The notes under the pieces: model-generated | The model's database searches: none | What the model was told of the DNA's origin: nothing | What the model saw: the letters and a program-made list of their open reading frames with translations, nothing else | Shown: positions 8,730 to 17,261 of the stretch, one piece after another | Numbering within the stretch: the stretch's first letter is position 1 | Layout of the letters: every line of letters starts with the position of its first letter | Translations under genes and position numbers: made by a program | DNA from: Streptomyces sp. NBC_01116 | Lineage (GTDB): Bacteria > Actinomycetota > Actinomycetes > Streptomycetales > Streptomycetaceae | Direction of reading: 5' to 3' | DNA: 64,000 nt | NCBI RefSeq assembly: GCF_041435495.1 | Contig: NZ_CP108644.1 | Span: 4,325,501-4,389,500, forward strand

Positions 8730-9632
8730 ATGAGCCCTCGCCTGAGCACCGTGATCCTTCCCGTCCACCGCTGGCACGAGGGCGGGCGTGAGCACTGGCA
8801 GCGCGCGGAGGGGCTGGGCTTCCACACCGCCTACACCTACGACCACCTGTCCTGGCGGACCTTCCGGGACGGCCCGTGGTTCGGGGCGCTGCCCACGCTC
8901 ACCGCCGCGGCGACGGCCACCGAACGCCTCCGGCTGGGCACCCTCGTGACCTCGCCGAACTTCCGCCACCCGGTCACGCTGGCCAAGGAGCTCATCTCCC
9001 TGGACGACATCTCGGGCGGCCGGGTCACCCTCGGCATCGGCGCCGGCGGCAGCGGCTTCGACGCCACCGCCCTGGGCCAGGACGCCTGGACCCCGCGCGA
9101 ACGCGCCGACCGCTTCGCCGAGTTCGTCCCGCTCCTGGACCGGCTGCTCACCGAGGACGCGGTGACCGAGCACGGGAAGCACTACGCCGCGGAGGAGGCC
9201 CGCAACATCCCGGGCTGTGTCCAGCGCCCCCGGCTGCCCTTCGCGGTCGCCGCGACCGGGCCGCGGGGACTGAAGCTCGCCGCCCGCCACGGGCAGGCCT
9301 GGGTCACCACCGGCGACCCCAAGCTGTACGAGAACGGCACCCCGGAGGAGTCGCGGGCCGCGCTGCGGGGGCAGAGCGAGAGGCTCACGGCGGCCTGCGC
9401 GGAGATCGGCCGGGACGCCTCCGAGCTGGACCGGATCCTGCTCACGGCCTTCACCCCGGAGCGCAACGGCCCGCTGGAGTCCGTGGACGCGTTCGTCGAC
9501 TTCGCGGGGCGCCACGCGGAGCTGGGCTTCACCGAGATCGTCATCCACGCCCCGATCCCGGACTCGGTCTTCGATGTCGACCCGAAGGTCTTCGAGCGCA
9601 TCGCGACCGAGGCGCCCGCACAGCTGGCGTAG
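8730..9632 (+). CDS. LLM-class F420/FMN-dependent oxidoreductase
   Basis: 300 residues with a luciferase-like monooxygenase fold. Recognisable stretches are RLGTLVTSPNFRHP, a conserved ISGGRVTLGIGAG segment and a C-terminal GFTEIVIH strand. Members use F420 or FMN to oxidise or reduce small molecules; Streptomyces make F420, so an F420-dependent enzyme is likely but unproven. The ATG at 8730 follows CAGGGG; an upstream ATG at 8691 would add 13 unconserved residues. It is divergent from the HAD gene across a 130-base promoter region and nearly abuts the convergent kptA gene. Confidence 0.85.
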   Translation: MSPRLSTVILPVHRWHEGGREHWQRAEGLGFHTAYTYDHLSWRTFRDGPWFGALPTLTAAATATERLRLGTLVTSPNFRHPVTLAKELISLDDISGGRVTLGIGAGGSGFDATALGQDAWTPRERADRFAEFVPLLDRLLTEDAVTEHGKHYAAEEARNIPGCVQRPRLPFAVAATGPRGLKLAARHGQAWVTTGDPKLYENGTPEESRAALRGQSERLTAACAEIGRDASELDRILLTAFTPERNGPLESVDAFVDFAGRHAELGFTEIVIHAPIPDSVFDVDPKVFERIATEAPAQLA

Positions 9633-9653
9633 CGGCGTAGCGACCGGGGTCTT

Positions 9654-10244
9654 TCAGTCGCGCAGGCGCAGGAGCCGAGGCGGTACGGCGTCGGCGAGCC
9701 AGACGCCGTTGGCGCTCACCCGGAAGACATGGCCGGCGCGGTGCATCGCGCCCGCGTCCACGGTGAGGACGAGGGGGCGGCCGCGACGGGCGCCGACCCG
9801 GGTGGCCGTCTCCCGGTCGGGGGACAGGTGGACGTGGTGGCGGGCCATGGGGCGCAGGCCCTCGGTCCGGATCGCGTCCATCACCCGGGCGACCGTGCCG
9901 TGGTAGAGGTACGCGGGCGGTTCGGCCGGCGGCAGGTCCAGGTCGACGGCGACGGTGTGGCCCTGATTGGCGCGGATGCGGTCGCCTTCGATGCCGCCCT
10001 GGACGCCGCTCCGGGCGCCGCGCTCGACGCCGCTCTCCATGGTGAAGCGCCGCTTGTCGTTGGCGGCGACGACGTGGTCGAGCTCGGCGCGGGAGAAGGC
10101 GAATCCGTGCCGGGCGGCTGCGCGCAGCAGCTCCTCGACCACCACCCAGCCGTTCTCGTCGAGGGTGAGACCGATGCGTTCCGGCTGGTGCCGCAGATGC
10201 TTCGAGAGGTACTTGGACACCTTGACGGTGCGACGTCCTTCCAT
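9654..10244 (-). CDS. kptA: RNA 2'-phosphotransferase, Tpt1/KptA family
   Basis: 196 residues from the ATG at 10244. Family motifs are visible: VSKYLSKHLRH at the N-terminus, RANQGHT, YHGT and the HHVHLS segment. In eukaryotes Tpt1 removes the 2'-phosphate left by tRNA splicing using NAD+; the bacterial role is unknown, with NAD+-dependent RNA or ADP-ribosyl chemistry as options. Between the core motifs DKRRFT and DRIRANQGH sits an extra segment of about 17 residues (71-87) with an imperfect internal duplication (SGVERGAR then SGVQGGIE). Its 200-base upstream region contains a DnaA-box cluster. Confidence 0.9.
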   Translation of the reverse strand: MEGRRTVKVSKYLSKHLRHQPERIGLTLDENGWVVVEELLRAAARHGFAFSRAELDHVVAANDKRRFTMESGVERGARSGVQGGIEGDRIRANQGHTVAVDLDLPPAEPPAYLYHGTVARVMDAIRTEGLRPMARHHVHLSPDRETATRVGARRGRPLVLTVDAGAMHRAGHVFRVSANGVWLADAVPPRLLRLRD

Positions 10245-10378
10245 GGGCGCCAGAGTGCCCGTGGCGGCCTGGCCCGTGCATCCGCATTTCGGCTCGTCGG
10301 CTCGTCGTGTCTTCGTGTCTTTGGCTCGTCGGTTCATCGTTCTTCTATGGTTCTTCGGCTTTCTTCCTCCAACAGGTT

Positions 10379-10432
10379 TGATCCACAGCCAACTTGAGTT
10401 ATCCACAGAGTATTTGGCGGTTCTGTGGACAA
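10379..10432 (+). promoter_or_regulatory. Cluster of three DnaA boxes upstream of kptA
   Basis: TTATCCACA at 10399-10407 (plus) and TTGTCCACA at 10424-10432 (minus strand) are perfect boxes; TGATCCACA at 10379-10387 matches the last seven bases. Three boxes in 54 bases lie in an unusually AT-rich gap of 200 bases between kptA and the MerR gene. Binding by DnaA, as transcription control of kptA or as titration, is inferred. Confidence 0.75.
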
Positions 10433-10444
10433 CGCGCCTACACT

Positions 10445-11392
10445 TTAGGGGCTTTCGTTAATTTCGCCCTCTTTGGCATGAGTTGCTGTGAGGTCATCCA
10501 AGGTGCGTGCCTGTATCTCCCGTTCGGTGGCCGCCGCCACGAAGGCCGCCACGCGATCCGGGCCAACCAGCTCGCGCACAGCCTGTGTTGTCCGCGCGGG
10601 AAGCAGCACGGGACGGGTCGCATCCTCGGCGATCGCCGTCTTCTCGGCTCCGAGGTGGTGGTGCAGATGGCGTGTGGCGAACGTCCGCATGGCGCGGGCC
10701 AGTTCCGCGTCCACCGTCTGCTGTGCGAGTGGCCGCAGACGGCGTACGAGAGTCGCTGCCTCGGCCGCGTCGGAGTCGGTGGGCGGCCGATGGCCGAGAT
10801 AGCGGGCGAAGACGTGCTCGGTGGTGAACTCCAGGAAGCGGGAGGCTATGTGCTCCACCTGGCCGCGCAGCTCCCTCAGGTGACCGGAGATCGCGGGCAG
10901 CGGGACCCCGGCCCCGTACAACTCGACGGCCACCGCCAGCTCTTGCGGACTGGGGACGAGGAACTCGTCGTCCCGGCCGGGCACCCGCTCCAGCACGCCG
11001 AGCTCCACCGCCTCGGCGATGGCCTCGTCGTCCTGCCGGCCGCCGAACCTCGCGTCCAGCTCCCGGCGGCTGATCCGGTCGGCCTCCTCGTCCGTCCACG
11101 GACCGTGTACCTCGGCGACCAGACCGAGCACCCCGCCCAGCCCCCGCCCCGCGTCCCACGCCTCCAGCAACTCCTTGATGCTGGCCAGGGTGTAACCCCG
11201 GTCGAGCAGGTCCGCGATCTGTCGCAGCCGGGCCAGATGGGTCTCCCGGTACACATTGGCCCGTCCGCGCCGCTCGGGCGTCGGGAGCAGCCCCCGGTCC
11301 TGATAGGCGCGGATCGTGCGCACCGTGGCCCCGCTGGCGTGGGCCAGGTCCTCGATCCGGTACTCGGCGGTCCGGGCCCCGTCCCCGGTCAC
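10445..11392 (-). CDS. MerR-family transcriptional regulator
   Basis: 315 residues. The N-terminal winged helix-turn-helix reads YRIEDLAHASGATVRTIRAYQDRGLLP, a classic MerR DNA-recognition segment, followed by a dimerisation helix and a long C-terminal effector region of about 200 residues with no metal-binding cysteines, which argues against a metal sensor. The GTG start overlaps the stop of the upstream hydrolase/SDR gene (GTGA), so translation is coupled. It most likely controls its own operon in response to a small molecule or lipid made or removed by the operon enzymes (inference). Confidence 0.88.
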   Translation of the reverse strand: MTGDGARTAEYRIEDLAHASGATVRTIRAYQDRGLLPTPERRGRANVYRETHLARLRQIADLLDRGYTLASIKELLEAWDAGRGLGGVLGLVAEVHGPWTDEEADRISRRELDARFGGRQDDEAIAEAVELGVLERVPGRDDEFLVPSPQELAVAVELYGAGVPLPAISGHLRELRGQVEHIASRFLEFTTEHVFARYLGHRPPTDSDAAEAATLVRRLRPLAQQTVDAELARAMRTFATRHLHHHLGAEKTAIAEDATRPVLLPARTTQAVRELVGPDRVAAFVAAATEREIQARTLDDLTATHAKEGEINESP

Positions 11393-13161
11393 AGCGGAGG
11401 CTTCAGCCGGGCGACGGAGCGCAGGGCCCCGGGGCTCAGCCGGGACAGCAGTCGCGCGCCGCGCGCCTCCGGGGTCACCGGCACCACCGCCTGGTTGCGC
11501 ACGACCGCCCGCAGGATCGCGTCGGCGACCTTCGTAGGCGGGTAGTTGCGCCGCCCGTAGAGACGGCTCGTCCGCTTCTGCAGCCGCTCCTCCTCCGCCG
11601 CGTCGGCCCCCGCGAAACGTGTGGTGGCGGTGATGTTGGTGTTGACGATGCCGGGGCATATCGCGCTCACCCCGATCGACTTCTCCGCCAGCTCGGCCCG
11701 CAGGCATTCGCTGAGCATGAGCACGGCCGCCTTCGACGTGCTGTACGCGGGCAGCACACGGGAGGGCTGGAAGGCCGCGGCCGAAGCCGTGTTGACGATG
11801 TGACCGCCCTGGCCCCGGTCCGCCATCTGCTTGCCGAAGATCCGGCAGCCGTGGATGACGCCCCACAGATTGACGTCGAGGACCTTCTTCCACTCCTCGC
11901 TCGTGGTGTCCAGGAAGGAGCCGGACAGCCCGATACCCGCGTTGTTGACCAGGACGTCGACGATGCCGTGCTCGGCGGCGATCCGGGCGGCGAGCTTCTC
12001 CATCGCGTCCTCGTCGCTGACGTCGACCGCCTCGCCCCAGGCCGCGGGCGCCCCGATCAGCCGAGCCATCTCCGCGGTCCGGGCCGCCCCTTCCGCGTCC
12101 CGGTCCACGGCCACGACCCGGGCGCCCGCCTCGGCGAACGCGAAGGCCGTGGCCCGCCCGATCCCGGATGCCGCGCCCGTCACCAGGACCAGCTGGCCGC
12201 CGAACCGCTGCGCGTAGGGGCCCTGCGCGACCGCCTGCTGCACGGGCGCGCCGTCCCGTCCGGCGGACTCGTTCGCGGTCACGAACTCGTTGACCCAGGA
12301 GGCCAGCTGGTCCGGCCGGGTGCGGGGCACCCAGTGCTTGGCCGGGAGCGAGCGGCGCACCAGCGTGGGAACCCAGTCCTCCAGCCCGTCGTAGAGCCGC
12401 TCGGAGAGGAAGGAGTCCCCGGTCGGCGTGATCAGCTGGACGGGTGCGTGGGCGTAGGCGTCCGCTCGGGGCCTGCTCAGCCGGGCACGGACGTTGTCGC
12501 GGTAGAGCCAGGCCCCGTGTGCCGCGTCGTTCGGCAGGGAGGCGGTGGGGTAGTCGCCCGCGGGCACCTTCTCCATCCGCTCCAGGATCCGGGGCCATCG
12601 CTTCCCGAGCGGGCCGCGCCAGGCGAGCTCGGGCAGGACCGGGGTGTGGAGCATGTACACGTACCAGGACTTCGCGCCCTGGCCGAGCAGCTGGCCGACC
12701 CGGCGCGGGGTGGGGCGGCTCATCCGGTGCTTGATCCAGTGCCCGAAGTGGTCCAGGGACGGCCCGGACATCGAGGTGAAGGAGGCGATCCGGCCCTCGG
12801 TCCTGCCGACCGTGACGAACTCCCAGGCCTGGACGGACCCCCAGTCGTGACCGACCACGTGCACCGGTCGGTCCGGACTGACCGTGTCGATCACGGCCAG
12901 GAAGTCGTCGGTCAGCTTCTCCAGGGTGAAGCCGCCGCGCAGGGGCTTCGGGGCCGTCGACCTGCCGTGGCCCCGCACGTCGTACAGCACCACGTGCCAG
13001 TGCTCGGCCAGCCGGACGGCGACGTCCGACCAGACCTCCTTGCTGTCCGGATAGCCGTGGACCAGCACCACGGTCGGCCGGCCCGCGTCGCCCAGCTCGG
13101 CGACGCACAGCTCGACGCCTCCCGTGACCACGCGTCGCTCACGCGCCTGAGACAGATTCAC
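11389..13161 (-). CDS. Alpha/beta-hydrolase fused to short-chain dehydrogenase (EphD-like)
   Basis: 590 residues in one open frame. Residues 1-300 form an epoxide-hydrolase-like alpha/beta-hydrolase with HGYPDS oxyanion loop, nucleophile Asp106 in GHDWGS and a late His276. Residues about 322-590 form a classical SDR with TGAASGIG at 328-335, NNAG at 406-409 and catalytic Tyr473-xxx-Lys477 (PAYSTSK). Mycobacterial EphD has the same two-domain plan. The enzyme could open an epoxide or hydrolyse an ester and oxidise the product. GTG at 13161 overlaps the stop of the upstream peptidase gene, and its own stop overlaps the MerR start, giving a tightly coupled trio. Confidence 0.9.
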   Translation of the reverse strand: MNLSQARERRVVTGGVELCVAELGDAGRPTVVLVHGYPDSKEVWSDVAVRLAEHWHVVLYDVRGHGRSTAPKPLRGGFTLEKLTDDFLAVIDTVSPDRPVHVVGHDWGSVQAWEFVTVGRTEGRIASFTSMSGPSLDHFGHWIKHRMSRPTPRRVGQLLGQGAKSWYVYMLHTPVLPELAWRGPLGKRWPRILERMEKVPAGDYPTASLPNDAAHGAWLYRDNVRARLSRPRADAYAHAPVQLITPTGDSFLSERLYDGLEDWVPTLVRRSLPAKHWVPRTRPDQLASWVNEFVTANESAGRDGAPVQQAVAQGPYAQRFGGQLVLVTGAASGIGRATAFAFAEAGARVVAVDRDAEGAARTAEMARLIGAPAAWGEAVDVSDEDAMEKLAARIAAEHGIVDVLVNNAGIGLSGSFLDTTSEEWKKVLDVNLWGVIHGCRIFGKQMADRGQGGHIVNTASAAAFQPSRVLPAYSTSKAAVLMLSECLRAELAEKSIGVSAICPGIVNTNITATTRFAGADAAEEERLQKRTSRLYGRRNYPPTKVADAILRAVVRNQAVVPVTPEARGARLLSRLSPGALRSVARLKPPL

Positions 13162-14018
13162 GCCGCCACCTTCTCCTCGGCCCAGCGCCGCACGTGCGGC
13201 AGATCGTCGTCCAGCCAGAAAGCGCTCTGCTCGGGGTCCTTGGAGTCGGTGACCACCAGGATCTCCTCGAACTTCGCGCCGGTACCCCGGAATCCGAGGT
13301 GGGGTTCGACCGCCCAGAGGCCCGGCTGCGGCGGGTGGTCGGAGAAGCGGTAGGGGCTCCACAGCGGCGACCAGCCGTCCCGGTGGCCGTGCAGGGCGTC
13401 ACTCAGCAGCCCCTTGAGGGCCTGGATGCCGAATCCGAACACCTGCGGTGACCAACGGCGTTCGGCCACGCGGTCGATCTTGTGGGCGATCACGCCGAAG
13501 GGGTAGGCCCGGTGCCTGTTCGCGTATCCCTGCGCGGTCATGAGGCGTTCGACGTCCTCGTAGATCTCGCGCAGCGAACGGCGCTCGCGCACCTCCCGCA
13601 GGATCAGCTCGCGGTGGGCCTCCAAATCGTCCAACAGCTTGTCGTGCAGCGGATTGAGGCCGAGGCATCCCGCATAACCGACATCGGCGGTGAAGCCCTT
13701 GTGCACCGGGGCCATGTCGAGGATGAACGGCATCCCCGGCTCCAGTCTCCGGTCGGTCGGGAAGAACTGCAGCGGCACCTTGAACCCGGCGAACGCCGTG
13801 CGGTCCCCGAACCAGGCGAACGGGAGGTGGAACCAGTCGCGCACGCCGCGTTCACGCAGCCAGTCGCGCTGCATCCGGGCCGCCTCGCGCTCGGTCACCC
13901 CTGACCGCAGCTGACCGGCGACCGCCTCCGCGCAGGCATAGGCCAGGCGCTGGACGTCCCTGAACCCCCGCAGCTCCGGGGTGATTTCGTGCTGCACTGC
14001 CGAGGTCATGCCGGTCAT
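13158..14018 (-). CDS. M24-family metallopeptidase (Xaa-Pro peptidase-like)
   Basis: 286 residues from ATG 14018. The M24 pita-bread metal ligands are recognisable in order: Asp in FILDMAP, Asp in FTADVGY, His in GVIAHKID, Glu in WAVEPHLGF and Glu in KFEEIL. The N-terminal creatinase-like domain of true aminopeptidase P is absent, so this is a single-domain M24 protein that may cleave a peptide or a creatine-like amide. It is the first gene of the coupled operon with the hydrolase/SDR fusion and MerR regulator. A nearby in-frame ATG at 14009 is an alternative start. Confidence 0.85.
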   Translation of the reverse strand: MTGMTSAVQHEITPELRGFRDVQRLAYACAEAVAGQLRSGVTEREAARMQRDWLRERGVRDWFHLPFAWFGDRTAFAGFKVPLQFFPTDRRLEPGMPFILDMAPVHKGFTADVGYAGCLGLNPLHDKLLDDLEAHRELILREVRERRSLREIYEDVERLMTAQGYANRHRAYPFGVIAHKIDRVAERRWSPQVFGFGIQALKGLLSDALHGHRDGWSPLWSPYRFSDHPPQPGLWAVEPHLGFRGTGAKFEEILVVTDSKDPEQSAFWLDDDLPHVRRWAEEKVAA

Positions 14019-14053
14019 GCCACCGTCCGTTCCCTGCCGTGTGCGGTACGCGT

Positions 14054-14082
14054 CCGTAACGTGACACTGATGAATGTGACAA
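14054..14082 (-). promoter_or_regulatory. Candidate promoter of the M24-hydrolase-MerR operon
   Basis: On the minus strand TTGTCA (14082-14077) and TTACGG (14059-14054) are 17 bases apart, 36 bases before the ATG. The region holds a direct repeat GTGACA at 14061 and 14076, possibly an operator. The rest of the gap 14083-14387 is very GC-rich and holds two DnaA-box-like sites but no gene. Confidence 0.4.
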
Positions 14083-14116
14083 TGTCCGGCGGCTGCGTCA
14101 AGAGGGCCGCACGCCC

Positions 14117-14156
14117 TGTGGACAAGCACGGGCTCCGGGCACCCGTCTGTGGAAAA
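14117..14156 (-). promoter_or_regulatory. Two DnaA boxes on the minus strand
   Basis: Minus strand TTGTCCACA at 14125-14117 is a perfect Streptomyces DnaA box; TTTTCCACA at 14156-14148 differs at one position. They lie in the divergent gap between the M24 operon and the ABC exporter operon. Confidence 0.6.
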
Positions 14157-14387
14157 CTCCGCCCCCCGCGCGGGGGGACCTCAGCCCTCGCACGTGGGAG
14201 CCCAGCCGCCGGCACCTGGTGAACCTCGGCCGCCCGGCCCTGCCCGCCCCGCCCGGCCCCGCCCGGCCCGGAGTCCGGGCCTCGTCCTTCGCGGGGTCCC
14301 CCTACGGGCGCGTACGCCTGGAGTCTGACGCGGATCCAGCCGTCAGGGCTGACGACCCCTGTGGTCCGCGCCACTAACGTCGTTTCC

Positions 14388-15425
14388 GTGACAGCCGTAA
14401 TCGCTACCGAAGCCCTGAGCATGCGGTTCCCCCGGGTGACCGCGCTTGACCGGCTCACGTTGGACATCGGACCGGGTGTGACCGGTCTGGTGGGTTCCAA
14501 CGGAGCCGGCAAGTCCACACTGATCAAGATCCTGCTGGGTCTTTCCCCCGCCACCGAAGGCCGGGCCGCAGTGCTCGGGCTCGACGTCGCGACCAGCGGC
14601 GCCGCCATCCGGGAACGGGTGGGGTACATGCCCGAGCACGACTGCCTGCCGCCCGACGTCTCGGCGACCGAGTTCGTCGTGCACATGGCCCGCATGTCGG
14701 GGCTGCCGCCCACGGCGGCCCGCGAGCGCACGGCCGACACCCTGCGCCACGTCGGCCTCTACGAGGAGCGCTACCGCCCCATCGGCGGCTACTCGACCGG
14801 CATGAAGCAGCGGGTGAAGCTGGCCCAGGCACTCGTCCACGACCCCCAGCTGGTCCTCCTCGACGAGCCGACCAACGGCCTGGACCCCGTCGGCCGTGAC
14901 GAGATGCTCGGCCTGATCCGCCGGATCCACACCGACTTCGGCATCTCCGTGCTGGTGACCTCGCACCTCCTGGGCGAGCTGGAACGCACCTGCGACCACG
15001 TCGTCGTCATCGACGGCGGCACGCTCCTGCGCTCCAGCTCCACCAGCGACTTCACGCAGACCACCGCGACCCTCGCGGTCGAGGTGACCGACAGCGACGC
15101 CCACCCCGACGGCACCGGTGCGCTGCGCAAGGTCCTCACCGACGCCGGGATCACCCTCATCGGCCACGACGGGATCGACACGGAGGGGCTGCCGGGCGCG
15201 GGCCACATCCTGCTGATCGAGGCGGCCGACGAGAACACGTACGACCTGGTCCGCGACAGCGTCGCCGGGCTCGGGCTCGGCCTGGTCCGCATGGAACAGC
15301 GCCGCCACCACATCGCCGAGGTCTTCCGTACCGAACAGGGCGGGGCGCACAGCACCGCCGCCCCGGCCGCGGCCGCCACCGCCGGGGCCGTACAGCAGAA
15401 GGGAAGCGGTCGCGATGAGCACTGA
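14388..15425 (+). CDS. ABC exporter ATP-binding protein
   Basis: 345 residues, GTG start. Walker A GSNGAGKST near residue 36, signature YSTGMKQRVKLAQAL, Walker B LVLLDEPTNGLDP and the switch His in VTSHLL are intact. The C-terminal third is the extended, less conserved tail common in drug/lipid-type exporters (DrrA/NatA class). It is the first gene of a four-gene operon holding two ATPase-permease pairs; its stop lies 11 bases inside the next gene. Substrate unknown. Confidence 0.92.
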   Translation: MTAVIATEALSMRFPRVTALDRLTLDIGPGVTGLVGSNGAGKSTLIKILLGLSPATEGRAAVLGLDVATSGAAIRERVGYMPEHDCLPPDVSATEFVVHMARMSGLPPTAARERTADTLRHVGLYEERYRPIGGYSTGMKQRVKLAQALVHDPQLVLLDEPTNGLDPVGRDEMLGLIRRIHTDFGISVLVTSHLLGELERTCDHVVVIDGGTLLRSSSTSDFTQTTATLAVEVTDSDAHPDGTGALRKVLTDAGITLIGHDGIDTEGLPGAGHILLIEAADENTYDLVRDSVAGLGLGLVRMEQRRHHIAEVFRTEQGGAHSTAAPAAAATAGAVQQKGSGRDEH

Positions 15426-16323
15426 GACCGGGACCGCGGCCGGGCGCGACGCCTCCCGGATCCACAACATCGGCTACCGCTCCTACGACGGACCGCGGCT
15501 CGGCCGGGCCTACGCCCGCCGCTCCCTGTTCTCGCAGACGCTGCGGGGCTCCTTCGGACTGGGGCGTTCCGCCAAGTCCAAGGTGCTGCCCATGCTGCTG
15601 TTCGGCGTGATGGCGATGGTCGCGGCGATCCTGGTGGCGGTCTCCATGGCCACCCCGGACGCCAGCAAGCTGGTGGTCAAGTACACCTCGTACGCGATCT
15701 ACCTCCAGGCCGTCATCGGCCTGTTCATCGCCGCCCAGGCGCCGCAGGCGGTATCCAGGGACCTCCGTTTCAAGACCGTCCCCCTGTACTTCTCGCGGCC
15801 GATCGAACGCGCCGACTACGTGATGGCGAAATTCGCCGCCACCGCCGCCGCGCTCTTCATCCTCACCGGCGCGCCGCTGCTCATCCTCTATGTGGGCTCT
15901 CTGCTCGCGAAGTTCGACTTCGCCGATCAGACCAAGTGGTTCGGCCAGGGACTGGTGTCGGTGGCGCTGCTGTCCGTGCTGTTCGCCGGCCTCGGCCTCG
16001 TGATGGCCGCCCTGACCCCGCGGCGCGGCTTCGGCGTCGCCGCGGTGATCGCCCTCCTGACCATCACCTACGGCGCCGTCTCCACGATCCAGGCCATCGC
16101 CTGGGAGACCGGTTCGGAAGGGGCCGTGCAGTGGCTCGGCCTCTTCTCGCCGATCACGCTGATCGACGGCGTCCAGACCGCGTTCCTCGGTGCCTCCTCC
16201 GCCTTCCCCGGAGGGGAGGGCCCGGGCACCGGCACCGGCGTGGTCTACCTGTTCGTTGTTCTCGCGCTCGTCGCCGGCTCGTACGCCGTTCTGATGCGCC
16301 GCTACCGGAGGGTCGGGCTGTGA
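15415..16323 (+). CDS. ABC exporter permease
   Basis: 302 residues with six hydrophobic stretches (first near residue 60, last near 285) and a cytoplasmic N-terminus carrying the GYRSYDGPRLGR motif common in ABC-2 permeases of this type. It overlaps the upstream ATPase gene by 11 bases and the downstream ATPase gene by a four-base GTGA overlap, so it is translated as part of one exporter unit in the plasma membrane. Partner: the ATPase at 14388 or 16320. Confidence 0.88.
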   Translation: MSTETGTAAGRDASRIHNIGYRSYDGPRLGRAYARRSLFSQTLRGSFGLGRSAKSKVLPMLLFGVMAMVAAILVAVSMATPDASKLVVKYTSYAIYLQAVIGLFIAAQAPQAVSRDLRFKTVPLYFSRPIERADYVMAKFAATAAALFILTGAPLLILYVGSLLAKFDFADQTKWFGQGLVSVALLSVLFAGLGLVMAALTPRRGFGVAAVIALLTITYGAVSTIQAIAWETGSEGAVQWLGLFSPITLIDGVQTAFLGASSAFPGGEGPGTGTGVVYLFVVLALVAGSYAVLMRRYRRVGL

Positions 16324-17231
16324 CCACCATCGAGATCGACCACACCTCGCGCTGGTTCGGCAACGTGGTCGCCGTCAACGACGTCTCCATGACGGTGGGG
16401 CCCGGCGTCACCGGACTCCTCGGCCCGAACGGCGCCGGAAAGTCCACCCTCATCAACATGATGGGCGGATTCCTCGCCCCCTCGACGGGGAAGGTCACGC
16501 TCGACGGCCGACCGATCTGGCGCAACGAGGCCGTCTACAAGAAGATCGGCATCGTCCCGGAGCGGGAGGGGATGTACGACTTCCTCACCGGCAAGGAATT
16601 CGTCGTCGCCAACGCCGAACTCCAGGGCCTGGGAGGGGCCGAGGCGCAGAAGGCGCTCGCCACGGTCCAGATGGAGTACGCGCAGGACCGCAAGATCTCC
16701 ACGTACAGCAAGGGCATGCGCCAGCGCGTGAAGATGGCGTCCGCGCTGGTCCACGAGCCCTCGGTGCTGCTGCTGGACGAGCCGTTCAACGGGATGGACC
16801 CGCGCCAGCGGATGCAGCTGATGGAGCTGCTGCGGCGGATGGGGGACGAGGGCCGCACGGTCCTGTTCTCCTCCCACATCCTCGAAGAGGTCGAGCAGTT
16901 GGCCTCGCACATCGAGGTGATCGTGGCGGGCCGGCACGCCGCGTCCGGCGACTTCCGGAAGATCCGCCGGCTGATGACGGACCGGCCGCACCGCTACCTG
17001 GTGCGCTCCAGCGACGACCGGGCCCTCGCGGCCGCGCTCATCGCCGACCCGTCCACGGCGGGCATCGAGGTCGACGTGACCGAGAAGGCGCTGCGCGTCC
17101 AGGCCGTCGACTTCGGGCGGTTCACCGAGCTGCTGCCGCGGGTGGCCCGTGAGCAGGGCATCCGGCTGCTCACCGTCTCGCCGTCCGACGAGTCCCTCGA
17201 ATCGGTCTTTTCCTACCTCGTAGCGGCCTGA
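16320..17231 (+). CDS. ABC exporter ATP-binding protein (second)
   Basis: 303 residues, GTG start overlapping the upstream stop. Walker A GPNGAGKST, signature YSKGMRQRVKMASAL, Walker B VLLLDEPFNGMDP and switch His in FSSHIL are intact. It differs clearly from the first ATPase of the operon, so the operon is not a recent duplication. It probably drives the permease at 17262, 30 bases downstream. Confidence 0.92.
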   Translation: MTTIEIDHTSRWFGNVVAVNDVSMTVGPGVTGLLGPNGAGKSTLINMMGGFLAPSTGKVTLDGRPIWRNEAVYKKIGIVPEREGMYDFLTGKEFVVANAELQGLGGAEAQKALATVQMEYAQDRKISTYSKGMRQRVKMASALVHEPSVLLLDEPFNGMDPRQRMQLMELLRRMGDEGRTVLFSSHILEEVEQLASHIEVIVAGRHAASGDFRKIRRLMTDRPHRYLVRSSDDRALAAALIADPSTAGIEVDVTEKALRVQAVDFGRFTELLPRVAREQGIRLLTVSPSDESLESVFSYLVAA

Positions 17232-17261
17232 GTAGTGGCCTGAAAGGAGCTGTGCACCGTC

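Noticed and set aside
11389..13161. Hydrolase/SDR gene as a sequencing fusion of two genes
   Set aside because: One uninterrupted frame with complete catalytic sets in both halves and a known precedent (EphD-type), so a true fusion is more likely.
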